A model generated the notes under the pieces. It did no database searches. It saw only the letters and a program-made list of their open reading frames with translations, and had not been told where the DNA came from. A program made the translations under genes and the position numbers. This document shows, piece by piece, positions 1-12,361 of a DNA stretch of 64,000 nt. Source of the stretch: Phalacrocorax aristotelis (Eukaryota; Chordata; Aves; Suliformes; Phalacrocoracidae); the NCBI RefSeq assembly GCF_949628215.1, contig NC_134282.1, positions 7,773,223 to 7,837,222 of the forward strand, read 5' to 3'. Each line of letters opens with the position of its first letter. The stretch's first letter is position 1.

Positions 1-1778
1 AGAGATAGCACTGAAGACACAGCTTGTTGGAAATTCAGCGTAGGTGGCGAGAACATCTGTTCCCAGCCTCTGGAAGAAAGCCATCCATCTTGGCAGAGGT
101 TTGTCACCTGCTGATGGATGCAGAGATAAATGCCTGAAGGGTCTTGTGAGTAGCAGTGAAGGCAGCAAAGTTTGTTCTGCCTACAAACCTGAGAGACTGT
201 TTGGAGATCCTTATTAAATTTTCCTACATCATTACCCAGACAAGCATAAACAGCATTGCTGTAGCAGGGCGGAACAGCACAAAATCATGACCGGATACAC
301 CTTTGCAAGACTCTTCATTACACCCACAATTGCTATATTTCAGTATTTAAATTAATACCTTCAGTCTCGCTGCTCCTAGCTTTGCTATATATGAACAGCT
401 AATATTGGGGTTCTGAAAACATTTTAAGAGGAGAATCATTAAGAAGAAGATGTAATAATGTCAAGAACATGCACAGGGATTTATGATCTAAAGGCGCTGC
501 TGTGTTTCTGGAGATCACTTGCGCCCTTGCACACCTCTCTGTGTCATCTGTCCTTGCGCTCTCCCCGTTTGCAGCAGCATTCAGCTCGTGCTAAGCCCTG
601 CTTTGCATGCACAACTGCATTGCACGCCACAATCAATCACTGTTAGCCTTTTCCATTATTTCCCAGAGTTTGAATTATACATGGGGAGATGTAGGAGGAA
701 AAAGAAGCAGGAACAAAAGAAGGCTTTCTGTTCTCAAGTGAAGCTTACTTAAAAACCCTATCCATAATCTGTAACAAGCCATTAAAGTAAAGAAGTTGGT
801 CATAAACAAGCAAAATCCCAGCTCTTCCTTGTGCTATAATATCTTTCTAAGAGTGAGAGTTGCTGAGTTTCGGCAATATCGGTGCTTTTTCCTCCCACCA
901 TGTGCATCTTTTCCATGCAGCTCTGGGATACAGGCTGCAGCCGCTGTCTGCCAGTGGCTTCGGCATATCTATAGAGAGGTGTTTGCCTGGGCTCTGTCTG
1001 CCAGTTGGATTTGCTGATCTCATACAAAAGGTCCCCCCAAACAGTGCTGTTTTCACTCAGCCATGTGCCAGGAGGATGATTCCGAGGTGACAGCTCTCTC
1101 CCCAAAAAATGGACGTTTTGCCTATTTGCAGATGGGCAAAGTAGGGTTTGATACAGAGAACTGGAAGATACAACCAGAAAATATAGAAGGAGAAAAGTAC
1201 GGACCGAGGTGACTTTTAGCTGGGTGTTGGAAGATGATTAGCCCCAGCATTTGATTAACCTGAAGAAGGGAAAAGTCACCAGCGTGATTTAAGCTGCCGC
1301 CCTTGGTCAGGCCAGCCAGCCTCAATTTATAGCTCAGAAAAATCTGCATCAGCAAATTTTGTGTGTTGGATAGTGGAGGGGACGGGGACAGAGTGAGGGT
1401 CTTGAATTAAATCACAAACCTCCATAATTGTGTGTAATTCTGGTGTGTTATCACTCTTCTTCCCCTTTTTCCTCTTCCTCTTGCACGGGATATATGAAGT
1501 AAGATCTCAGTCCCTTTGGACGGGGTCCATGTTTGTATTTGTAATTTGGCAATACACCTTGGGCACCGAATAAATGACTCTTAAATACCGCCTTGCTGTA
1601 CAGCTCTGCCTGGATACTAATAAGTTCTTTATTTGTTCAGGAGTTAGGGCAAGTGATCCGTCATTCGAGTGCCTCAGGGCCAGCTGGAGAGCACGATAGG
1701 TATTTACATGGTGGTGCTCCATGGAATTAGCTGCAGCCTGATAGGTGGTCGTGCTGCTGATGGGTGTTAGTCTTTCAT

Positions 1779-2270
1779 GAATCACACAATCAGAATCACA
1801 ATCACAGAATGGCAGGGGTTGGCAGGGCCCCCTGGATCTCACCCCGTCCAACCCCCTGCATGAGCAGGCACACCCAGAGCAGGGGGCACAGGGCCGCGTC
1901 CAGGCGGGGTGTGAATGTCTCCAGGGAAGGGACCCCACAGCCTCTCTGGGCAGCCTGTGCCGCTGCTCTGGCACCCGCACAGGGAAGGGGTTTGTCCTCA
2001 TATTGAGGTGGAACTTCCGATTTTCCAACCTGTGCCCATTGCTCCTTGTCCCGCTGTTGTGCACCACTGAAAAGAGCCCAGCCCCATCCTCTTGACACCC
2101 GCCCTTCAGATATTTATAAGCATTGACAAGGTCCCCCCGCAGCCTTCTCTTCTCCAGGCTGAACAAACCCAGGTCTCTGAGCCTTTTCTCATAAGGGAGA
2201 TGCTCCAGCCCCCTGATCACCTTGGCAGCTCTCTGCTGAAACCCAACCCCAGGAGCCAAGGGATAATGCA
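1779..2270 (-). mobile_element. CR1 LINE 3' fragment
   Basis: Read on the minus strand, the fragment ends in the octamer-like repeats typical of CR1 3' ends (attctgtg-like units at 1779-1808). The preceding part translates to the familiar CR1 ORF2 C-terminal region, with motifs such as RLRDLGLFSLEKRRLRGDL, YKYLKGG and RLPREAV. The copy is 5'-truncated near 2270, as most avian CR1 copies are. A frame stays open through most of it (minus strand, within 1507-2301), so it is not heavily decayed. The copy sits inside a PPM1L intron in antisense orientation. It belongs to the same subfamily as the fragment at 35550-35730, sharing a run of near-identical blocks. Confidence 0.92.
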
Positions 2271-4970
2271 GTTGCAGTAAAAAGCCATTCGTCAGATACA
2301 AATGCCAGCCGCAACGGAGATTTTTGGGCAGCCCCGCTAAGGCTGAGCGATGCGGAGATGTGTGCAGCTAGCCGTTAGCCACCCTGAGAAGGATTTGCTA
2401 ACTATGCGTCTTGAGTTCAGTTCAGTGCCTACCCGCTGACACCTTATTTATAGCTGCTGCTTTAAGTCTGGTATTATGTCTGAGGCACCTCAGGAAAGTT
2501 GAGGTCAGTTCCTGGTGTTCAAATGAAATTTTGCAGCCTTGATCCTTTAGGCAGGACTGGGATAAAGCCAGAGGTGTCACAGGACAAATTGGATACTTTT
2601 AATTATTTTGGTGGGGTTTTTTTTCCAGCTGGGATTTTCATTTTGCTCCTACTTTTTTCCATGTGATTACAGTCCTCGTTACAGTTGAATATCACTAATA
2701 AAAGCCTGTTGAGCATCTACCATAACATTTTCTAACTAGATAAGGTCAGTCATGCTCTTGAGAGGCCTCGTGGGGCAGCATGTGGGGCACTGGCATTGCT
2801 GACCTTATTGCTGACACTTCAGATCACCGAGCATTGGCTGTCCCTGTGCCATCACCGGCAAACTTCTGCTTGGCTTAAAATGTGGGGTGGATCCTGCAGC
2901 AGATTGGTAGCAAACTGGCTCACTCAAAGCCAGTTAGTGTCAGAAACGTAACATCTTTAATATCGTTGGCACTATGATTGTGGAGGGGTTTATTTGTCTG
3001 AAATTGCTAAGAGGATGAAATCCCTTTTTTTTGTTTTATTTTTTTGTGTGATCGGTTCTGCAGCTTGTGTTTTACATTAAAATGTGATATGTTTCCAGAA
3101 TGGGAAATGCAAAGCTGTAGATGATGTCTAATGGATCCATAGAAGATCTCTCTTACAGATCACAGAATTTGGGACAAATCTTAACGCAGCAGACTACACA
3201 TATCTCACTGTAAAACTTCTGGTAGCTTTTATTTGTTTCTAAACTTTTATCCAGCTCTTCCTTACAAAAGTTAAGGTATTGTTATTTTGAGGGAATACCC
3301 TTATCTTTCCCAATGAAAAATGTCCAACTTCTTCCTGAACACCCTAGGTTCACGCGGGCAGCTTGTGTTAACAGAGGCGGGTATTTTGCTGGGCTTGGAT
3401 GGGTCATGATATCCTCCGGCTCCCTTCAGCCACCCGACAGAAATCCCACCACTTTGCTCTGAGATTGCTCAGCACAGTTGCCAAGCTAAACAAAACCAAG
3501 CTGGTTACTGCCTTGGGCCAGTTACTCGGATCTCCGAGGGATGCCTCCACTTCAAAGCATCAATTATATGAAAATGCCCCTAAATTTTAGTTCTGCTGTG
3601 GAGGTCTAGGAATTGCAGAAAACATGTTCAACAACATATTGGGGGGCGGGGGGGGAAATCACGTGTAATTCCTGTTTGAAAGCAGTAACTTTTGTTTTTC
3701 GCTTTAGACAACGTGTGCTTTTCGGCAAAGGAATGCTGTGTGCTCTCCATTGTTTGAGCTGGGAGCTCCACTTTGTGTGCTCTGCCTGACGCATCTAAAC
3801 CTCACGCTAAGCTCGACCCTTCGCTCTAGTTGCTTGGCTGATGTAGCAGCTGGTTGGAGCTGTTGCAGGAATATGGTTTGAAATAGCAGTAGCAGGATCC
3901 CTATCTGTAGATACACCGCACTGCACGAGCGTCTACTGTCATTTTAGCTTCCAGTGCTTCAGGAGCTCTTACAATCAGAAGAGTTCAGACTTTGCAGCTT
4001 GTGTGCAAACGCTAGTGTTGCACTGACCACACAGGCTGTGTTTCAGCCCGTGGATATCGAAAGCTCACAGGGAAGTGCCAGCAAGAGATTTCTTTTCCTC
4101 TCATGTACAGACCTTAGTGCAGGCATTTTTTCTTGTCGTATCGCTGCAGGGCTGCACGGGAGGTTTAACTGCTGCAGAAAGCCCAAGCCAATCCCCAGAG
4201 GAGACCGCACGTGTGGTTTTCTGCACTTCAGTTAGCCTGGTGACGTACAGAAATTTCTAACCAGAAAAAAATAAACCATTCTCAACATATTTCTACTTGC
4301 AGTGTTTTAAATGGCTGAGTGGGATGTTCAGGTGAAACTAAATACGGGAGGGATGCCAAGAAATCAACTTTTGAATTGAAATGGAGATTCCCTTTGTACT
4401 AAGATTATTTTTCATATAGACGAGAAATTAATCACACGGCGCTAGGGTAGCGCAAAGGTGGGAGCGCTCCCTGTTTCAGCTGCGCTATTGATGAGGCCAT
4501 GTCAGAGCAGTCTGGAAGATGGAGAGGCTGCCCAAAAGGGTTTCCATTTTTCAGTAATTAACTTTCATTACTAGATGCACAAAACTTCCCTCCAGCTTGT
4601 TTTCCTACCTGGAAAACACTTTTAGGCATTTTTTACATAGCTGAGTGGGAACATCTGCATGAATCTGTTGGTCTGTAAGTATATCCCAAATATGATGAAT
4701 GTAATATGATTGATGGTAAACAGGATTGAGTTATGTATATGTACTCATTGATCAGACAGGAAAAGAGGATCTTTCCACATAGAAGTACAATATGGTTCTC
4801 TGTTTCAAATATAAAATCTTAAAATAGTACTGCACGTGGCCAGGTAGGTAGGAATTGTTTCACAGTGGAAATTAAGCTATGATCTTGTAAAGATTTGAAG
4901 TAATTTCTATGTATTTCTAAGAATCCAGTGTTTCTTTTAATGTATTTTAAAAGTAGTTCATTTAATTTTA

Positions 4971-4983
4971 GGGGGGGGGGGGG
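4971..4983. repeat. poly-G run (13)
   Basis: Uninterrupted run of 13 G in the PPM1L intron. It is a likely length-variable homopolymer and a sequencing trouble spot. No function is evident. Confidence 0.9.
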
Positions 4984-7900
4984 AATTACGTTGAGATGAT
5001 TAAGGAATTATGAGACTTTGAATTTTCAGAATGGTTATTTTTAGGTTTGTGCTTTACAGAATTGACTTTTGAAGAAGAATTTTGTTAACTGAAAGAAAGG
5101 GCAGGTGCAGCTCATTTTTAGGAAACACCAGCACTGAGGGGATTCAGGGACGAATGCCTATATGATGTGTAGGCTGTTCAGTCCCCTACCCCTTGCAAGA
5201 CGTTGGAGGGAAAGGAGGTGGGTACTTTAAAAATGCACATGTATTTTTGAAAGGTATCGTGAGTGACCAGAAGTTTATCTCATTTGCAGGTGGTTAGCCC
5301 AGTAATTTGCCAAAATTGTTTATTTTGGAGATTAAAATAGCATTTTCTCTAATCTGCATAGCTTCTGCTAAAAGAAGTTGTGTAGTTATTTAAACATTTC
5401 AATAATGTATAAAGCAGTAAAGGACGAAGAAGTGCTAATGAGCACAGTTAGCTTGGCCTTTCACAAAGTCTTTGATGAAGGTTAGATGTCATTAGAGGAG
5501 CTGAAAATACACGTGAGAAATGGCGCCTTGGATTAGAAACCAGCCAAGGAGGAGGCGCGCAGGTCACTGGGATCCAGTGAAAGGTCGATCCCAGCGGAAG
5601 GTTTTACTGTGATCCCACCCCAGTTACAGGTGCTTGGGATCATTTTTGTTCGGAGAACTCTTGTTTTCAGTACCTGATATGTCCCTGCTTTTCTGTGCTT
5701 GCATGGTTTGGGGAGCATCAGAGGAAGGAAAGGACTTCAGCCCCTGTGACTCCCACAGTTCCTCTCACTGCCGTAGCACAAAAGCAACATGAATGTCTGC
5801 TGCTTGGTTTTATTGTTGCTTATCTTACAGATAAGCAGTGGATAATTAGATTTATTTTTATGGCTTTGGATTAGAATCGGTGCGTCACTTGGCGAGTGTG
5901 TGGAGGTGGCATTTTGCAATCTTGATGGTCTCACACCACTTTGTATCCATATTCCTGGCAACTGGGAAGCAAAAGGCTCCCTTACCCTTCCTCATATACT
6001 TACTTACAGTGCCTTTTTCAGTCCTGCCTATTGCACTGGCTATACTCAATGTTTTATTTGCATTGCCTGAGGGGTGTGTGCAGAGCATGTAAAATAGACA
6101 TTCAGGAGACACATGGCTGGCCTTGACGGGAGGAGCTGAGGCAGATGGGCACAGAGGACAGCTCTATTAATGATAAAAATGTCACATATCTGCCCTGAAA
6201 ACTACTGGAGTCTTATTGTTCAGGATTTAAAGTCCCTGTAAGGCAAGTGGAAATGCATGGTCTGTAAATGAGAAAGAAGCTGCATGCAGTGTGAGTTGCT
6301 TGTGGAGAGTAAATATAAATCTATATTTTTGTTTATCCCACTTTTTGCACTGTTGTGAGTAATTCTGTTTCCTTCTGGAGATTATTGAAGCTTGAAAATA
6401 CTAGCTCTGGCTTAATTATTGTGTGAATTCAAGCTTGAGCACTGTTGAAAAAAGGTGGGGTTTTTTGAGTTGTATTTTGTTTGGTTTTTAATCAGTCCAG
6501 CCAAGTAAGTGTGGAATTTCTTGACCTGCAGTTGGTCTGAATGCATTTCTGCTCAAAGGGCATGGTAGACCTCTGCTCTCCGGCGGTCAGGCAGCACAGG
6601 AGTGCTGTAGTACACCATCAGTTCGTGAAAGGGGATCCAGACTTAGCAAAAAGCGGTTGGGTGGGTTGATTTAACGTACCTCCCACCTGACTTGGAGTCA
6701 CCGATAACTCAGGACTGGCCGGATCTGTTATTCCAGTGTCAGTTCAATACCCGGGTAAGGGATCCGGCTGCTTCAAACCTGCCACTACTTTCAAAGACTG
6801 TCAATGCAGGGCTCATTCTGTGTACACAGACATTTTCCGCAGCTCTGTGTTTGACCCTACGAAACACAGACTGAGAAAGCTGAGTCCACCTGAGCATGGT
6901 GCAGGTCCAGTCACCCAGGATGTTCCCTTTCTAATTAAGGTAACTGGGATCTTTTTGTCTGCAGCTTCACAGTGGTCCCAGCTGATGCAGCCCACTTTCT
7001 CCTTCTGCAGATAATCTCAAAGGCTGTGCATCCTTCTCCTGTGAAGTTTTGTACACCTCCAGTCACTGCCTTGTCATTTTCTGGTTTCTTTGTATGTCTC
7101 ACAGTCTCTCTCTAAAAATTAATATTGATTACATTTGGGTTTTTTCCTTCTCTTGTCACTTTGCTTTGTTTCCAGAGATGAGATTATACTAATCTCCCAT
7201 TGCACAGACTTGTGTTTAATACAGATGAGCTGTCACAAGCCCTACCTGCGCGGGAATTAATGTAGCTTTTTAACCCTCTGGGGTTTAATGCTTTTAGGCT
7301 AAACGCTAAGAGGATGGTGTTGGTCTCCCCAAAGGTAATGATGATGGTCTCTGGTTTTGAGCCCGTCATTCTGCCTGTTCTCTTCTTTTTCCCTACGGAG
7401 TGAAGCTGAGTGAAACTCCACATCCGACGTGTTAGAAAGCTGGGAAGAGGCAGCAAAGCAATCTGCTGCTTCTGCCATGATGGCACCACAAGGTGCCCAA
7501 TAGCGGTTTTCACACCACCTCGAGGTTTGATGGCAGCATCATGGGAGTGGGAAATGATGCCCAGGAAACTCATAGGAGAGAGCCTATGGCACTGGCCCAT
7601 CCAAACTGGGCTGCAAAAGATGGGCAGTGAAAGTGTTGGGATAAATATCTGCAAAGAAAACAGGCTGACCCTTTAGTTGAAAGAAGAGACCCGCCCTGGG
7701 ATGGAGAAGTAGGTGCAGAGGTCTGTATAGGAACACTGGTGATGTACGTGTTGGCAGATGGAGCTATGCAGACGCAAGCCTACAGAGGAGAGTGGGGGCT
7801 GGCCAGAGGCTGGACTTGAGAGAGGAGAGGAGGGGGATGAAAGGGTCTTCAGACGTGCTTGTGATTAGAGAAGCAAAGAGGAAAACTAGGAGAGAAGAGT

Positions 7901-10783
7901 GTCTCACCAGCCAAGAAGTGCTGAGCTGGCTGTGCTGGAGGCAGGTAAGTGGAATGAGAAAAGCTCACTGTCTCTGCTGTGGCTGGAAAACACTGCTGTG
8001 GTCTCAGCAGAAGCCGTTTTAATGGGGAGCCTGGGGGAGAGGCTGCACTGGAGGAGGCATAGCGTGCAGCTGGAGGGAAAGAAACCTCTGTCAGTGCCTG
8101 AAAATGGCATCTTCAATGAGCTCACAGGTGAGACAGGAAAGCAGTGATAGCCATAAAAAACAGCAAGGGTAATGATGTTTTTTTAGAGAGGGGCATTACA
8201 AAGATGTGCTGTAGAAGAAAAGAGCCAGAGAAGGACAGGGATGAGGCGATAATGAATAAAAAATGTTAAAATCAAGTCACTAGACTAGGAGGACGGGTCG
8301 ATGGGAGGCAGCACGTGAACAGCCTCGGCACATGTTGTGCAAATGGGGAAGCAACGGTTAAAACGTAGGAAGGGGAAGTCTCATTTCTCAGTTTTGTCTG
8401 AGAAAGAGACTCTGTGCAAAGAGCCACAGAAAAGGGGGGGCGGCCCAGGAAAAGCATTGAGAAGGCAGGTGTGGGAGGAACAGTTGTTCAGGAGGGAGAG
8501 CCTTGGTGGGAGACTTTTGCCATTTAAAAGCCTCAGTTAAGGGCAGGGTGGAGGTGTGATTTCTCATGAAGCAGGGATGGGCAAAAGTCCAGGGTCAAAG
8601 AGAGCAATGAGGGGGAAGAGGATGGGAAGAGGTTACATGTGCTGATGGCCTGAAACCTGTGGGGCGTGAGAGACTTAGAAAACAGAGGAAAAGTCAGCAA
8701 AGAGGGAGAAAAGAAGTGACGTGGTGAGCACCTCTTGAGATTAACTGCGGTTGTGCTAATGGATTAGGATGAAACGAAGGCACTGGGCAAATTTCAAACA
8801 ACTTAGGCCCTCTGGAGCCCCAGAGCTCTGGTCCTCACCCTGAGCTGCCCTGGCAGCGGGGATTTGGAGCCAGGCATCAGCAGGATTTTTTGTCGCCACA
8901 CACTAAGCACAAGATCTCCAGCAGCTGCGGGGTGAGCTGGATCATGCCTGTGCTCTCTAATGCCTCTTAATATATTAATCAGGTCTTGTTTGCACTCCGG
9001 TGACTTTTACTCCTTTCAATAAAGTGGTTTTCTAAAAACTGGTAAAGCCGGTGCAGCCTTGACGTTTACAAGGTGCTTTGTCTCACGCTAAAATACAACA
9101 CCAATACTCTTACCTGACCTAAAAATAAAAAAAAAAAAACAAAAACCAAAACCCAAACCTATCTCTGCAGCCAGTATAGTAGAGGTTTTAAATTTTCTGG
9201 TGATTTTCTTTGTAAACCGCTCAGCAGGGTATTATTCAGGCAGCTGCATCAAGGGACTAATATAACATGTGTTCTCAATTTTGGACCTTTATGTTGGGAA
9301 TTTTCCGTTGTGCAATTGCATTAAATCTGAGGCGGCTGACAACAGCACGATGTTTTCTAACTCTACACAAGGTTAAATGACTGAAATAAAAATAGATGGA
9401 AAAGAAAACAAAGTAAAATAAGTTTGCTTTCTCATGTAACGGCAGGCAGTAGCGTGAGGTCAGAGACTTAACGATAGCCCAGCCATCAGTCAGGGACCGT
9501 GAAACAACTGATCCTTCCTAAATCACTTTGGAAATTATCTTGTTTCAGACACTCATTCTCTCTCATTCAAACAGATCTTATAACCAAGAAGACCGTGTTC
9601 AAAGTTGCAATTTATATAAAAATTGTGGTAATAATGACTATATTTGTGAAGCATCTTACTTTCCAAACACCAGGGTTCTAGGATGTTATTTGCAGTATTT
9701 TCCTTACTAGGAAACGTATGATTTTTACTACTGCCTCTAGGAAAAATACCCGCTGGGCTGGTGTCAGGGAGAAGGCAGTCTGCGGCACAGGAGGGTGGTC
9801 TTGCACACAGGAGAGTCAGTGAATTTAAAAATGCAAATGTTGGGCCAAGGTGGCAGCTAGAGGTAAAGCAGGAGCTCTCATCTTCAGAAAGAAGCATCAG
9901 TTGGGTGGTGGATCACGGAGCCTTGCAGCCTCCTGCGTGCTGCGTGGGTCTCTCTCCTGCAGCACACAGGGATCCCTCTGGAGGTGGTTTTGGCTCTGTA
10001 CTCCCATCTAACCGGGCTTTCAGGTTTGTCCCCGTTTCGCATCTCACAGGTTTTGTGTTCAACCCAAATTGCAAAGGCGGCTGTTCTTTCTCTCTCTGAA
10101 GTTCAGACGAAATGTCAGCAGGTACCAGCCCTGTCGCAGATCAGTCTTTGATTGATCCCTGTTGCAGTCTCTTGCAGATTGTCAGCACGGCGCTGCTTGA
10201 ACGTTTGTTAAGTAAAGTTTCATAAATAAAAGCAAAGGAGGGTGCCGTTTATTGCTATAATTTTTTTATTGCAGCAGAGCTTTATGCATTTGCAGAGTTA
10301 CTAGCTTTTGTTCAGGTAGAGAATGAGGTGGCCACAAACGCTACACCCCATTTTGTTCTGCTTAAATGACCAGCTGCACCCCACTACAGTAGTTTGTACC
10401 TTCATTATTACTTTGTTGTCTTTGTGTTTTGAATCCAGGTATTTTAACCACCAAGCCCTCTGGCGTTAGGGCGGGTCTGTTCACCAGGGTACTAAGGCCA
10501 GACACCTGCACCCGAACAGGGCGGGCATCCAGCCGGCACATGCCCCTTTCAGCACAACCTTCTTCACACCCTTTGGTGTGATCTCATTTAGCCTTCAGAG
10601 GAGATATTTCTCAAGCAGGCAGCTCATTTTGCTGGGTTCCTTGGGTGATCCTGGTGGACAGGTTCCTCTGCGTGCCCTGTTGTTAGGTGAGCCGTTAAGT
10701 TGTGCAGATAGCAGGGGGTTTAGCAACAAATGGGAAACGATATCCATTTAGGTCTGCAATGTGTCCGTCAATTGTGAAAAATA

Positions 10784-10803
10784 ATATATATATATATATA
10801 TAT
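10784..10803. repeat. (AT)10 microsatellite
   Basis: Ten uninterrupted AT units in the PPM1L intron, about 1.4 kb before the exon at 12200. A simple repeat, likely polymorphic. Confidence 0.95.
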
Positions 10804-12111
10804 GCCTGTCTTGTGAAAAAATAGCTCTAGTTTAGGGCTGTGCAAGACAGACCATTAAGTTAAAAATAAATCTTCAGAACACGGTGCATCTAAACACAAC
10901 TTGTTTATTACTGGCGATTTTATTTATACCAGTCACGGGATATTCAACTACTGACATGGGAACAGCAAAACATAGTTTTTAATTCTGGGTTTGGACAGCG
11001 ACGCAACAAGGGGCAGCTCTGAGAATTTAGCTTTAAGACCACAGAGCATAGACTTAAACCCGAATATAGTTCCCTAGGAGCAAAACCAGGGGTCAGGATG
11101 CCACTGATGGCGGGCAGTGCTGGAATGCCCTGTTGCCGGCATTTTCATTAAAACTGCGTCTTTGGTTAAAACATACTGCTCTTGGTTGAATTTCATCACA
11201 GGGGCCCGGCCTCAGGCGTGCTGGCCCCGAGCGCTTCTTCCAGAGCACCCCAGCTGTGGAGGCACCTTTTTTTAAATGAATAATCAGATGTAAATTAACA
11301 ACAGAGGTGAAAACTCAACCATGTGCTTCTCTGGTCTACCTAAAAGGAAGAGAAAGCAGCCAGTAAGTTAATTTTATTTGCTGTCGAGGGATACTAGAGT
11401 ACCTTCTGTAAAAATTTCAGCAGCGCCATGTAATCTAAACTGAGTGCCAGGCACATTCCCTTTTAATGTTTGTTAGTGTATATCTAAAAACTTACTTGCC
11501 ATCTTTCTATGCTAAAATATGAATGAATTTGTGGCAGCTGATCCAAAGCCCGTGCAAGGAATATTTGTAATAGCTGAAGTTTTTATGAATACAGCTCCCA
11601 CTAGGTAGAAGGGGACAATACAGAAAAGGCACGGTCTTAATGGGCTCTGCTTTGCTCAACATTCATTCCACTTAAATGAGGAAAATAAAAACTATAGTGT
11701 TCTCACTTAAAAAACAGTCAGTTCTTCCAATATTTTCCTGCCACCTTAGCCAACAAATACTATGTCTGTTGGATATGGTCGTCAATGACTAATTACATTT
11801 TCTGTGTATTTAAAGGTTAAAGTAATTTAAAATGTCAAATCTTTTCCTCTTTTCAATAAAAAAATAAAAAATCTGACTTCAGTTCTTGAGGGGGTGAGGG
11901 GAGAGCGCTCTGTTTTACCCATGCATGGTCCAGTGCAGTAGTTTCAGTTCACAGAAGCTGCGAGTGGGCTCTGGGGCTAATTGGTACTTTTCTCTTATTA
12001 CTTTCCTTGGCCATTAGGAAAAGCCTGGTCTCGGACAGAGACTGGAATACACTCCTCCCACTTCAGCCCCTCTCTGCCATCATTAATAGGAAGAACATTT
12101 TCCTGCTAATC

Positions 12112-12114
<3 letters not shown>

Positions 12115-12152
<38 letters not shown>
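12115..12152. repeat. (TA)n microsatellite close to PPM1L splice acceptor
   Basis: About 19 TA units with a single G interruption at 12144. The repeat ends 47 bases before the intron-exon boundary at 12199/12200. The pyrimidine-rich tract at about 12160-12197 is intact downstream of it, so the acceptor itself is not disrupted. Confidence 0.95.
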
Positions 12153-12154
<2 letters not shown>

Positions 12155-12199
12155 CTCCATATATTTGTTTTGCTTCCCATTCCCTTCTATTTTTTCCAG

Positions 12200-12361
12200 G
12201 TACAACTTGTTTGATCGCGCTGCTGTCCGATAAAGAACTCACAGTGGCCAATGTTGGCGATTCGCGAGGAGTCTTGTGTGACAAGGATGGGAATGCTATC
12301 CCCTTGTCACACGATCACAAGCCCTACCAACTGAAAGAGAGGAAGAGGATTAAAAGAGCTG
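12200..12361 (+). CDS. PPM1L: PPM1L penultimate coding exon (PP2C-family phosphatase, partial)
   Basis: PPM1L (PP2C epsilon) is a Mg2+/Mn2+-dependent Ser/Thr phosphatase anchored in the ER membrane. It is known to act on stress-kinase pathways (TAK1, ASK1) and on the ceramide transporter CERT. This 162-base exon encodes the central PP2C block starting GTTCLIALLSD, followed by TVANVGDSRGVL, a hallmark PP2C strand-turn motif, and SHDHKP, ending KRIKRAG. The acceptor cag is at 12197-12199 and the donor gtgagt at 12362. Both boundaries are phase 1 and split glycine codons, which joins correctly to the exon at 16905. The peptide is nearly identical to mammalian PPM1L as I remember it, with Glu for Asp in SDKEL. 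The open frame continues 5' into the intron, but that part is not coding. Confidence 0.97.

Larger units (their letters stand above)
1..12199 (+). other. PPM1L: PPM1L intron (3' part), upstream of coding exon at 12200
   Basis: This stretch precedes the first PPM1L exon in the window and ends in a good acceptor, a pyrimidine-rich tract followed by cag at 12197-12199. It is AT-rich, with stops in all frames and no stretch I recognise as an exon. The missing upstream coding part of PPM1L (membrane anchor and the first half of the PP2C domain) must lie before base 1. Apart from the CR1 copy at 1779-2270, a G run at 4971-4983 and TA repeats near 10.8 and 12.1 kb, I see nothing in it. Assignment as PPM1L intron follows from the exon at its end. 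Confidence 0.85.

Noticed and set aside
12007-12199. In-frame upstream extension of the PPM1L exon at 12200
   Set aside because: It translates the TA repeat and intron sequence; the cag acceptor and known protein sequence fix the exon start at 12200.
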